Of a DNA stretch of 64,000 nt, positions 8,664-15,348 are shown in pieces (the first letter of the stretch is position 1; every line of letters starts with the position of its first letter). The notes beneath the pieces are model-generated. The model was not told the origin of the DNA, made no database searches, and saw only the letters and a list, made by a program, of their open reading frames with translations. Source of the stretch: JAOZTV01 sp965371805 (GTDB lineage: Bacteria; Acidobacteriota; Aminicenantia; UBA2199); the NCBI GenBank assembly GCA_965371805.1, contig CBDUZW010000011.1:34777-98776 (forward strand). Reading direction: 5' to 3'. The translations under genes were made by a program, and so were the position numbers.

Positions 8664-10835
8664 TTATTTCTTAAATGCAAAGACAATTGTGGCTCCTTCT
8701 AAATATTCATTTGGTACTGCAAAATCTCCAATTTCTGGAAACATTAATCTTCCTCTTTGAGCTCCCATTATTTCACTTGCTATATGCAATCCTAATCCCA
8801 TTCCACCTGGTTTTGCTGAGACAAATGGCTCAATAATTTCATCAGTTGAAATTAAAAATCCTGTACCATTATCTGCGACAATTAGATTAACAAAATTATT
8901 GTCTTCAACTAAATTAATAAATATTTTCTTATGATATTTCAGTTTTTTTTCTTTTGCTTTAAATCCTTTCTGATCAAGCCAATAGATTGAATTATCTATG
9001 ATATTCATTATACTTCCAATTAATAGATTTTTGGCAATTTTTACTTTTTGAGTCCCATTGTAATTCTTATAAGCCCTCACTATTTCAATTTTATGAGAGT
9101 TCAGCCTATACTCAGTATTGAATAAAGATTGATTAACAATTTGAGTAATGTTCTCATTCGCTAGACTGGATTTCCTAATAATTTCTGCATAACCATCAAT
9201 TAATGATGAAAGATGTTTAACTAATTTTAATACTCTTTCTGATACATTTTCTTTTTTTAATACTTTGTTTACCTCATAAATTATTTTTTCTATTTCGTGT
9301 ACGACTACAGACATGCTAAGCCCTGCTCCTGCAGCTTTTAAAAGATTTTCATTTAATAATTTGTAATCGGATTCTATCTTATTGAAATATTTTATGATTC
9401 TAATTTTAACTTCCTCTTCTTTAACTTTTTTTTCTACAAATTTTCTAGCTTCTTCTAGTGTTGCCATAACTGGAGATGATTTTGGAGTAGGTCCATAATG
9501 TTTTTTTAGTTTCGATTTATCTTCAAACCTGAGAATTTCCACTAATTCAATCGTATGAAGGATTGATGCTCTAAATGCCTGATAGGCTTCATTTTCAACA
9601 AAACCTTCACGGTTTGTTTTTTCAACTAAGTTACTACTCGTTTTTCTGTCTAACGAAACTGCCCCTATTATTAAATTATTACTAATTCGTTTTGCTGGTT
9701 GTTGAAATCTTCTATGATTTAATTCCAGCCAATCATTTTCTGGTTCTCCATAGTCATATACTCTTAATTTATCCCTAAATACTTTAACACCACCATTTGA
9801 ATCAAGGTATTTCTTAAAGCCAGATTTATCAGACAAACCCATTTTTAAAATAAAAGTATCTCTATCAAAAACATATCCTTCAAACCTTATAGAGCCAATT
9901 TCAACACCTTTTTTATCTAAATTAATTTCTTGCCCTGCGAGCGCTTCATATTCTTTAGGATATTTCAATGTCCTAAAAACATCAATTAAAGGATTGTCAG
10001 TCTCAACAACTCTTTGATGAAGTTTTGACATTGTTGTCCAAGGAATGAACTTATATTCAAATTTTTCTATTTTATTACCCTTTACAATAATCTCAAATTT
10101 ATAAAGTGAATACTCTTGAATATCTTCCCATTTCAGCAAACCTTTAAACCATTCAGGTTTATCTAATATCTCAAATGATGGGATAAAAGAGTCATTCTCT
10201 TCAAAAGGAGATGCCAATGCTGTTATTGAACGTTTTATGTCCCTTGCAATACCTCTTTCCCATTTTTTTCTGAGATTTGAAATCTGAATATTTGTACCTG
10301 TTTTTCCTTTTTTAAATAATTTAGGTTCTGTTCGTTCAATAATTGTAATAGGTACTTCATCTAAGTACTTATATTTTTCAAAAGCAGTCCAGTCGATTTT
10401 CACAAATATTTCGTTAGAGTTTTCTGATTTTGTAGTCATTTCAATAATATTTCCTAATTTATGAGCACCAAAACGACCAATTCCTTTTTCTCCTATTGGC
10501 AATCGTTTATATTTTGGAGATACTTCAAGATTATTTATTTTTTGAGATTTGAAATCACTCCCTGGTTCTAGCCAGACATTTTCCACAATATAAGCACTCA
10601 TTCCATACCCATCATCTTCAATAATAATTACTCCATTTTCTAGATCATCTACATTTTCCATATAAATATTAATAAATTTTGCATCTGCATCATAAGAATT
10701 TTTTACAAGTTCAACTAATGCAATACTCTCGTTTTTTATCAACTGGTTTCCCAATTGTAATAGAAGTCTTGCCCTAGGTTTAAATTTTACAAGAATTTTC
10801 TTCTCTAGATTTAATAATTTAACTTCTTTAGACAT
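8664..10835 (-). CDS. Double-GHKL ATPase: Hsp90/MORC-like N-terminus plus histidine kinase core
   Basis: A 723-residue protein with two complete Bergerat (GHKL) folds. The first (residues ~35-190) has the N-box ALVELVKNSYDADA, G1 IIEDDGYGMS, G2 IGEKGIGRFGAHKLG and G3 GKTGTNIQI, resembling Hsp90/MutL/MORC-type ATPases. After a ~300-residue middle region comes a HisKA-like segment with H513 (VVHEIEK), then a second catalytic domain: N-box IMNIIDNSIYWLD (N611, N615), G1 VADNGTGF, G2 PGGMGLGLHIASE and a GATIVFAF end. Its start has a good Shine-Dalgarno (AAGGAA) and overlaps the methyltransferase by 25 bp. GHKL ATPases of the MORC/MutL type are known to occur next to DNA methyltransferase and Vsr genes in predicted restriction-type systems. 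Sensing by the first module and phosphorelay by the second to the receiver protein is inference. Confidence 0.88.
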   Translation of the reverse strand: MSKEVKLLNLEKKILVKFKPRARLLLQLGNQLIKNESIALVELVKNSYDADAKFINIYMENVDDLENGVIIIEDDGYGMSAYIVENVWLEPGSDFKSQKINNLEVSPKYKRLPIGEKGIGRFGAHKLGNIIEMTTKSENSNEIFVKIDWTAFEKYKYLDEVPITIIERTEPKLFKKGKTGTNIQISNLRKKWERGIARDIKRSITALASPFEENDSFIPSFEILDKPEWFKGLLKWEDIQEYSLYKFEIIVKGNKIEKFEYKFIPWTTMSKLHQRVVETDNPLIDVFRTLKYPKEYEALAGQEINLDKKGVEIGSIRFEGYVFDRDTFILKMGLSDKSGFKKYLDSNGGVKVFRDKLRVYDYGEPENDWLELNHRRFQQPAKRISNNLIIGAVSLDRKTSSNLVEKTNREGFVENEAYQAFRASILHTIELVEILRFEDKSKLKKHYGPTPKSSPVMATLEEARKFVEKKVKEEEVKIRIIKYFNKIESDYKLLNENLLKAAGAGLSMSVVVHEIEKIIYEVNKVLKKENVSERVLKLVKHLSSLIDGYAEIIRKSSLANENITQIVNQSLFNTEYRLNSHKIEIVRAYKNYNGTQKVKIAKNLLIGSIMNIIDNSIYWLDQKGFKAKEKKLKYHKKIFINLVEDNNFVNLIVADNGTGFLISTDEIIEPFVSAKPGGMGLGLHIASEIMGAQRGRLMFPEIGDFAVPNEYLEGATIVFAFKK

Positions 10836-12049
10836 AATAGTTCCTTAATTTTTAATGCTATCTCTTTTGCCATTAATGGTGGAACAGCATTCCCAATTTG
10901 TCTGAAAGCTGAAGTTCTACTACCTTCAAAATAAAAATCATCTGGAAACGATTGTATTCTTGCTGCTTCCCTGACACTGATAGACCGTACTTGTTCCTTA
11001 TCAGGATAAATATAATGATGCCCATCTTTAGCAATATGAGCCACCATGGTATGTGAATGCCCATCTAGATCTACTACTTTAAATCTATCAAGGAAAGATT
11101 TTTCATTATTATGTGTTTTTAAACGTTCTGGCAAATCAGGATATTTTAATCTTTCACCATTATTCAGCCATTTCTCAATAGCAATCTTATAGATTTCTAG
11201 ATCACGTTCATTATGTTGTCTGGTTATGTGTTGTGTTACAAAACCTACCCCATTTCTAATTTTAAATTCACTTAGATACTCATTTGTATCTTTACTATAT
11301 CTGGTAATATTATCATTATCTCCAGGTTTCAGTTTTATTAAATCAGAAAAAATGTCTTTTATTTTAAAATCTTTTTCTATTTTAGAAAATTCAGGATATT
11401 TAAAATCAAATCCCTTTTGCCAACCAATTAAGATAATCCTTTTCCTCTTTTGTAAAACTCCAAAATCTTCAGACTTTTGAACAGTATAATCAAGTTCGTA
11501 TCCTATATGCTTGAAACATGCCTGCATATTTCTAAAATAACTGCCATTATCTGCTGTTATTAATCCTAAAACATTTTCAAACACAAATACCTTAGGCTTA
11601 TATTTTTCTAAAAACTTTGCATATTCTATATATAAATGATTTCTAGGATCATCTTTCATCCTGTTTTTATCTCTTGAACGGCCAACTAGAGAATATGCCT
11701 GGCAAGGTGGCCCTCCTATTACTAAATCAACCTCACTACCATTTAAACGTTTATCAATAATATCAAAAATCATATTATTGTTTTCACCGATAGCAGTATT
11801 TATAATTGAATTATTGATTTCATAATTACCATATTTTTTAATAAAAGTTGCTCTATCTATATTTCCCAGCAGATATTCATTGTAGTATTCCAACGCATTT
11901 TCTTTTTTCAATTTGTGGTAAATCTGTCTTGTTTCAATTGTTTTACATGCATTTTTATCAATTTCAACATGTGCAATCGGGCTGAAGCCTGCATTAATGA
12001 ATCCTTCAGACAAGCCACCTGCTCCGGAAAATAAGTCTATATATTTCAT
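10811..12049 (-). CDS. DNA cytosine-5 methyltransferase (first copy)
   Basis: A 412-residue C5 methyltransferase with all core motifs in order: motif I YIDLFSGAGGLSEGF (residue 3), motif IV GGPPCQAYS with the catalytic Cys, motif VI FENVLGL, motif VIII LQKRKRIILIG and motif X RQIGNAVPPLMAKEIA. A ~70-residue insertion between motifs I and IV and a ~150-residue target-recognition region are present. It has no Shine-Dalgarno of its own; an 11-codon ORF with a strong one ends 5 bases upstream. Its 3' end overlaps the GHKL kinase gene by 25 bp, so methylation and the kinase are co-expressed. Target sequence unknown. Confidence 0.93.
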   Translation of the reverse strand: MKYIDLFSGAGGLSEGFINAGFSPIAHVEIDKNACKTIETRQIYHKLKKENALEYYNEYLLGNIDRATFIKKYGNYEINNSIINTAIGENNNMIFDIIDKRLNGSEVDLVIGGPPCQAYSLVGRSRDKNRMKDDPRNHLYIEYAKFLEKYKPKVFVFENVLGLITADNGSYFRNMQACFKHIGYELDYTVQKSEDFGVLQKRKRIILIGWQKGFDFKYPEFSKIEKDFKIKDIFSDLIKLKPGDNDNITRYSKDTNEYLSEFKIRNGVGFVTQHITRQHNERDLEIYKIAIEKWLNNGERLKYPDLPERLKTHNNEKSFLDRFKVVDLDGHSHTMVAHIAKDGHHYIYPDKEQVRSISVREAARIQSFPDDFYFEGSRTSAFRQIGNAVPPLMAKEIALKIKELLCLKKLNY

Positions 12050-12054
12050 TTTTA

Positions 12055-12090
12055 TTATTTAATTGTTACAAAATCCCATTTTTTACTCAT
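12055..12090 (-). CDS. 11-codon leader ORF ahead of the first methyltransferase
   Basis: GAAAGGGG lies four bases before ATG 12090 and the frame reads MSKKWDFVTIK then TAA, ending 5 bases before the methyltransferase ATG, which has no Shine-Dalgarno. It could serve as a translational coupling leader. Alternatively it is the leftover N-terminus of a deleted gene; the sequence resembles starts of restriction specificity subunits only loosely. Confidence 0.4.
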   Translation of the reverse strand: MSKKWDFVTIK

Positions 12091-12201
12091 AAAACCCCTT
12101 TCAATATATCATGTCATATCAAAACAATAATGAAAACAGTATCTCATTATTATATTATATACCAGAATAGATTTTTTTAATCAAGCCCATTAGTCATTTA
12201 T

Positions 12202-12633
12202 TCACATTGCGATACTTTTAATTATACTGATTAATCGGTTCTGATCTTTTGTCTCACATTCCCAAATTATTTTTATACTCCAATCCGATTCTTCTAATTG
12301 TTTTTTTTTTTGTAAATCTCTGTTTTTATTTTCATTTAACTTATTTTCCCAGAATTCTGTTCTGGTTTTTGGAGTATATGCAAATTTACACCCCTCATGC
12401 CTGTGCCAGAAACAGCCATGAACAAAAATCACAGTTTTATATTTTGCCAATACGATATCCGGCTTGCCCGGCAGAACACCTTTCGCATGATACTTCTTTG
12501 CTACTTTCCCGTTCAACCTGAACCGATATCCCATTGAATGGAGCAAAGACCTGACAATCATTTCAGGTTTTGTATTACTGGATTTTATTCTACTCATATT
12601 CCAGCTTCTATGCTCTTTAGAAATAGTATCCAT
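12202..12633 (-). CDS. vsr: Very short patch repair endonuclease (Vsr)
   Basis: A 143-residue protein of normal family length with RSWNMSRIKSSNTKPEM at the N-terminus, the catalytic Asp in GKPDIVLAKY and the zinc/metal-binding FVHGCFWHRHEGC. Vsr nicks 5' of the T in T:G mismatches that arise by deamination of 5-methylcytosine, so it normally accompanies a C5 methyltransferase, as here on both sides. ATG 12633 lies 8 bases after a TATAAT box, so the message is leaderless or nearly so. A truncated second copy of its start lies at 13989-14090. Confidence 0.93.
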   Translation of the reverse strand: MDTISKEHRSWNMSRIKSSNTKPEMIVRSLLHSMGYRFRLNGKVAKKYHAKGVLPGKPDIVLAKYKTVIFVHGCFWHRHEGCKFAYTPKTRTEFWENKLNENKNRDLQKKKQLEESDWSIKIIWECETKDQNRLISIIKSIAM

Positions 12634-12652
12634 GATAATTAATTATAGCATG
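12559..12652. repeat. 94-bp direct repeat, copy A (start of vsr)
   Basis: Matches 14016-14109 at 91 of 94 positions, in the same orientation. It covers the promoter -10 region and about the first 25 codons of vsr. The two copies flank the second methyltransferase gene. Confidence 0.9.
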
Positions 12653-12670
12653 TTATTCTAAGCCGGTAAA
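12642..12670 (-). promoter_or_regulatory. Sigma-70-type promoter of vsr
   Basis: On the minus strand TTTACC (12670-12665), a 17-base spacer and TATAAT (12647-12642). The vsr ATG follows 8 bases after the -10 box, which implies a leaderless transcript. Confidence 0.55.
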
Positions 12671-12785
12671 TATTGACATTTATTCTAAATCAAAAAATGA
12701 ATAATATTGACAAAACCCTATAAATATTAATTATTATCAATAATTTTATTCAAATTTATTTATCCAAATATCTATACATTTTAAG

Positions 12786-13805
12786 TTAATCTTGCAGACA
12801 ATTTGCAATTGCTTCTGCCAATTTCGGAGGTACAGCATTCCCTATCATTTTCGCTATCATATCCCGGCTTTTAGAATAAAATTTATAATCCAGGGGAAAA
12901 CTCTGCAATGTCGCCCCCTCTCTTATTGATATTGCCCTATCCTGCTCAGGATGCCCATATCTGCCATTTGAATAACTCACAAACCTGGTAGTAATTGCTG
13001 GTGCAGGTTTATCCCAAACCATTCTCCCATAAACATCGTAATGCGACCCATTAAAGCTTTTAGATTTTAACAGAGGATCACTTTCCCAATCTCTTCTATC
13101 TCCACCGTTTTTCCGGGTTTTTTTTATCCGCATTAGATTTTTATCGGATAATTTAGCAGTTGAATGTTGAAAGTCGCTATTATCCTGTGTCCCTGCTTCA
13201 ATATGTTTAAAAACATCTTTAGATCCTATCGCCTCTTTCACAGTAATAATATTATTTTTATCCGGAACAGGCAGTTTAATTTCCTTTTTAATACGTGAGG
13301 CAATTAAAACATATCGCCTTCTATTTTGTGGTACTCCAAAATGTTTTGCATTAACTACATCTTCATCAAAGATATATCCATTTTCAGAAAGAAATAGCTT
13401 AAATTGTCCCAATGGACTATCTGCTTTCTTGTCAAGTCCCGGAACATTTTCAACAAATACATATCCCGGTTTATAATATTCTACAAATTCCTGAAAATCT
13501 GCTAAGAGTAATCTTGTTTGATGTGATTTGGTTTTATCTGTTTTTATATTTGAATAATACTGACAGGGACTGCAGCCGACAAAAATCAAATCATCCTGAT
13601 TTTTTTTTACATTGAAGAAAGAAGCAATTTTTTCCTTTTCCAGATTTGAAACATCAGCACAAAGAAATTTCGCATCATTATTTTTCTCATACGTATCTTT
13701 ACAGTTTATGTCTATATCAATACCACCGAGGACATTAATTCCAGCCTGCTTGAAACCACAGGTTACTCCCCCGGCAGAACAAAAAAAATCAATTGCTTTC
13801 AGCAT
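12786..13805 (-). CDS. DNA cytosine-5 methyltransferase (second copy)
   Basis: A 339-residue C5 methyltransferase, shorter than and clearly different from the first. Motif I is AIDFFCSAGGVTCGF, motif IV is GCSPCQYYS (SPCQ instead of PPCQ, catalytic Cys kept), motif VI FVENVPGL, motif VIII VPQNRRRYVLIAS and motif X GNAVPPKLAEAIANCL. It sits between two 94-bp direct repeats of the vsr start. No Shine-Dalgarno precedes ATG 13805. The nearest recognisable promoter on this strand is the one left by the vsr fragment at 14099-14128. Paired with vsr it would form the usual methylation and repair couple. Confidence 0.92.
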   Translation of the reverse strand: MLKAIDFFCSAGGVTCGFKQAGINVLGGIDIDINCKDTYEKNNDAKFLCADVSNLEKEKIASFFNVKKNQDDLIFVGCSPCQYYSNIKTDKTKSHQTRLLLADFQEFVEYYKPGYVFVENVPGLDKKADSPLGQFKLFLSENGYIFDEDVVNAKHFGVPQNRRRYVLIASRIKKEIKLPVPDKNNIITVKEAIGSKDVFKHIEAGTQDNSDFQHSTAKLSDKNLMRIKKTRKNGGDRRDWESDPLLKSKSFNGSHYDVYGRMVWDKPAPAITTRFVSYSNGRYGHPEQDRAISIREGATLQSFPLDYKFYSKSRDMIAKMIGNAVPPKLAEAIANCLQD

Positions 13806-13988
13806 AATATTTATAAAAAGTATTTAGTTATAAGTACATAATTTATAAAATAAATAATTTTTATCCTCTAGGATTAAATCTATACCAAATAGAAAAAAAA
13901 GTCAACTTTTTTTATTGCATCAAATCATTTATATTAAAATTTAATCATCAAAGTTTTTTTAATATTTCACAACAGGATTTACTTCGGA

Positions 13989-14090
13989 TTAAAAAAGAGT
14001 AAAGGTCAATGTAACCATTTCAGGCTTTGTATCTCTGGATTTTATTCTACTCATATTCCAGCTTCTATGCTCTTTAGAAATAGTATCCAT
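13989..14090 (-). pseudogene. Truncated vsr copy (N-terminal 25 codons)
   Basis: The frame starts MDTISKEHRSWNMSRIKS like vsr and continues RDTKPEM, which is closer to the Vsr family consensus than the intact copy's SNTKPEM. It then diverges and stops after 33 codons. It is the remnant of a second vsr gene or of the recombination that brought in the second methyltransferase. Confidence 0.85.
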
Positions 14091-14109
14091 GATAATTAAT
14101 TATAGCATG
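14016..14109. repeat. 94-bp direct repeat, copy B
   Basis: Second copy of the repeat at 12559-12652; three mismatches, all in the coding part near 14023-14032. Distance between the copies is 1457 bp. Confidence 0.9.
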
Positions 14110-14128
14110 ATATATAAATGCATGTAAA
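14099..14128 (-). promoter_or_regulatory. Promoter upstream of the vsr fragment and second methyltransferase
   Basis: Minus-strand TTTACA (14128-14123), 18-base spacer, TATAAT (14104-14099). The -10 lies in the repeat, the -35 outside it. It would transcribe the vsr fragment and then the second methyltransferase through a ~290-base leader. The stretch 13806-13988 holds no other gene that I can see. Confidence 0.5.
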
Positions 14129-14196
14129 TATTATCACCATACTTCAAATTAAAACGATTGCCTGTTTTGTTTTCAAATCTAAACAATTTTAAAAAG

Positions 14197-14225
14197 TTGT
14201 TTTTTGACATTAATTATTCTATAAT
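14197..14225 (+). promoter_or_regulatory. Promoter of the MazEF-like pair
   Basis: TTGTTT (14197-14202), 17-base spacer, TATAAT (14220-14225), followed by a GGAG Shine-Dalgarno at 14244-14247 and ATG 14256. Confidence 0.55.
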
Positions 14226-14255
14226 CATGTTTAGAGAGTTTAATGGAGAATAGCA

Positions 14256-14462
14256 ATGCTAGCAATCAATAAAGAAGAGTGGCGGACACTCCCGGAACAA
14301 GCCCGGCAGGAAGTTTATGATTTTTTCCTTTTTGTTAAACAGCGATATAAAAAAAAAACAGGGATTGACCCTGATACAGTTGAAACACTTTCATATTCAA
14401 ATCATAGTGCAAATACCATTGAGGATTGGATAAATGAAGAGGAAGATGATATATGGAAATAA
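14256..14462 (+). CDS. Small antitoxin, DUF2281-like
   Basis: A 68-residue acidic protein whose first part, EWRTLPEQARQEVYDFFLFVKQRY, follows the pattern of DUF2281-type antitoxins (LPxxxxxEVxDFxxFLxxK). The acidic C-terminus (IEDWINEEEDDIW) would wrap the toxin, as in MazE-like antitoxins. It overlaps the toxin gene by 10 bp and has a good Shine-Dalgarno. The family link is from pattern only. Confidence 0.75.
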   Translation: MLAINKEEWRTLPEQARQEVYDFFLFVKQRYKKKTGIDPDTVETLSYSNHSANTIEDWINEEEDDIWK

Positions 14463-14797
14463 ACATTGCTGATGTAGTATTATGTGAGTTTTATTTTAGT
14501 GATTTAAAAAAAACAAAAAAAAGACCTGTATTAGTATTTAAAGACAACCTGCCTTATGATGATTTTATTGCAATTCCAATCAGCAGCCGAATAAAAAATT
14601 TATTTCAAGATGAATACAAAATTGATAATTCCATGTTTGAAAATGGCAGTATTCCAAAAGAATCAAAGCTCATGCTTAGAAAAACTTTTGTTGTTTCAAA
14701 AACAGTAGTAATTAAAAAATATGGGAATTTAAAACAGGAAGATTTTAATATGTATCACCAGCGATTTTGCAGGTTTTTTCATTGTAACCAGTTATAA
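14453..14797 (+). CDS. MazF/PemK-family endoribonuclease toxin
   Basis: A 114-residue protein with the PemK-like N-terminus (ADVVLCEFYFSDLKKTKKRP, then LVF), the strand FIAIPISSRI and the KESKLMLRKTFVVSKTVV region that carries the conserved Ser/Arg/Thr elements of the family. Length is typical. Relatives cleave mRNA at short motifs and are neutralised by the gene product upstream. Encoded in the 10-bp-overlap arrangement typical of toxin-antitoxin pairs. Confidence 0.8.
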   Translation: MEINIADVVLCEFYFSDLKKTKKRPVLVFKDNLPYDDFIAIPISSRIKNLFQDEYKIDNSMFENGSIPKESKLMLRKTFVVSKTVVIKKYGNLKQEDFNMYHQRFCRFFHCNQL

Positions 14798-14830
14798 TTT
14801 TAGAAAAAAAATCATGTTTTTTTAGCAACT

Positions 14831-15010
14831 CTATATTTTCTTTTCGAGCGAGTTAAAAAAGGTATCCTGATCAGTTAATTTGCCGTCACTAACATCTTTT
14901 TCGCCTGAAGAAATGATTTTTAATATAGCAATAACCTTATTCTTATTTTCATAGCTGCCTGTATTCAATAAAACCGCTTTACCTTTCCGCATTACATCTT
15001 TAATATCCAT
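14831..15010 (-). CDS. Small hypothetical protein (59 aa)
   Basis: The frame begins at ATG 15010 with a GGAGAAATAAT Shine-Dalgarno region and reads MDIKDVMRKGKAVLLNTGSY, ending at TAG 14831. Charge and length resemble small antitoxins but there is no adjacent toxin on the same strand, and I do not recognise the family. It converges with the MazF-like gene. Confidence 0.55.
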   Translation of the reverse strand: MDIKDVMRKGKAVLLNTGSYENKNKVIAILKIISSGEKDVSDGKLTDQDTFFNSLEKKI

Positions 15011-15083
15011 ATTATTTCTCCAGAAATACTTTTATATATATAAAAAAGATTATTGTCAACCTTTCAGCTTAAACAAACCTATA

Positions 15084-15161
15084 CTAAAACTTTCCGGTAT
15101 ATTTACTACAGAGTTCATCACCTGATTTTCAGCACGCTTTCTCGATTTCATTCATCCATTT
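15084..15161 (-). pseudogene. Decayed C-terminus of a second C69 dipeptidase
   Basis: Reading with one stop ignored gives KWMNEIEKAC*KSGDELCSK, then YTGKF, which aligns with the last 24 residues of the intact dipeptidase next door (KWMIKVEKAYWKLGDDLWSK, YTGKF) and shares its exact end. Two Trp codons have decayed to TGA and TGT. The stretch 15162-15348 holds no readable gene; it may be the further decayed body of this copy and contains the 14-base repeat TTACCTTGTATTTT twice (15259 and 15292). Confidence 0.7.
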
Positions 15162-15348
15162 ATAATTATAATTTTAGAGGAATATTGCACCTCTTTATAT
15201 ATGGAATTAAAGCTTTTAATCAAATATTATTTAAATTCAGCAATACCCAAAACACAACTTACCTTGTATTTTAGCCCTATTAGGTCTTTTTTTACCTTGT
15301 ATTTTGTCCTTTTATATAATATGTTCAATTGTATTATATCTTTTTCAG

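Noticed and set aside
7301..13805. Assignment of the defence block to Detocs or DISARM
   Set aside because: Detocs has a separate relay protein and no methyltransferase; DISARM needs helicase and PLD components, which are absent here.
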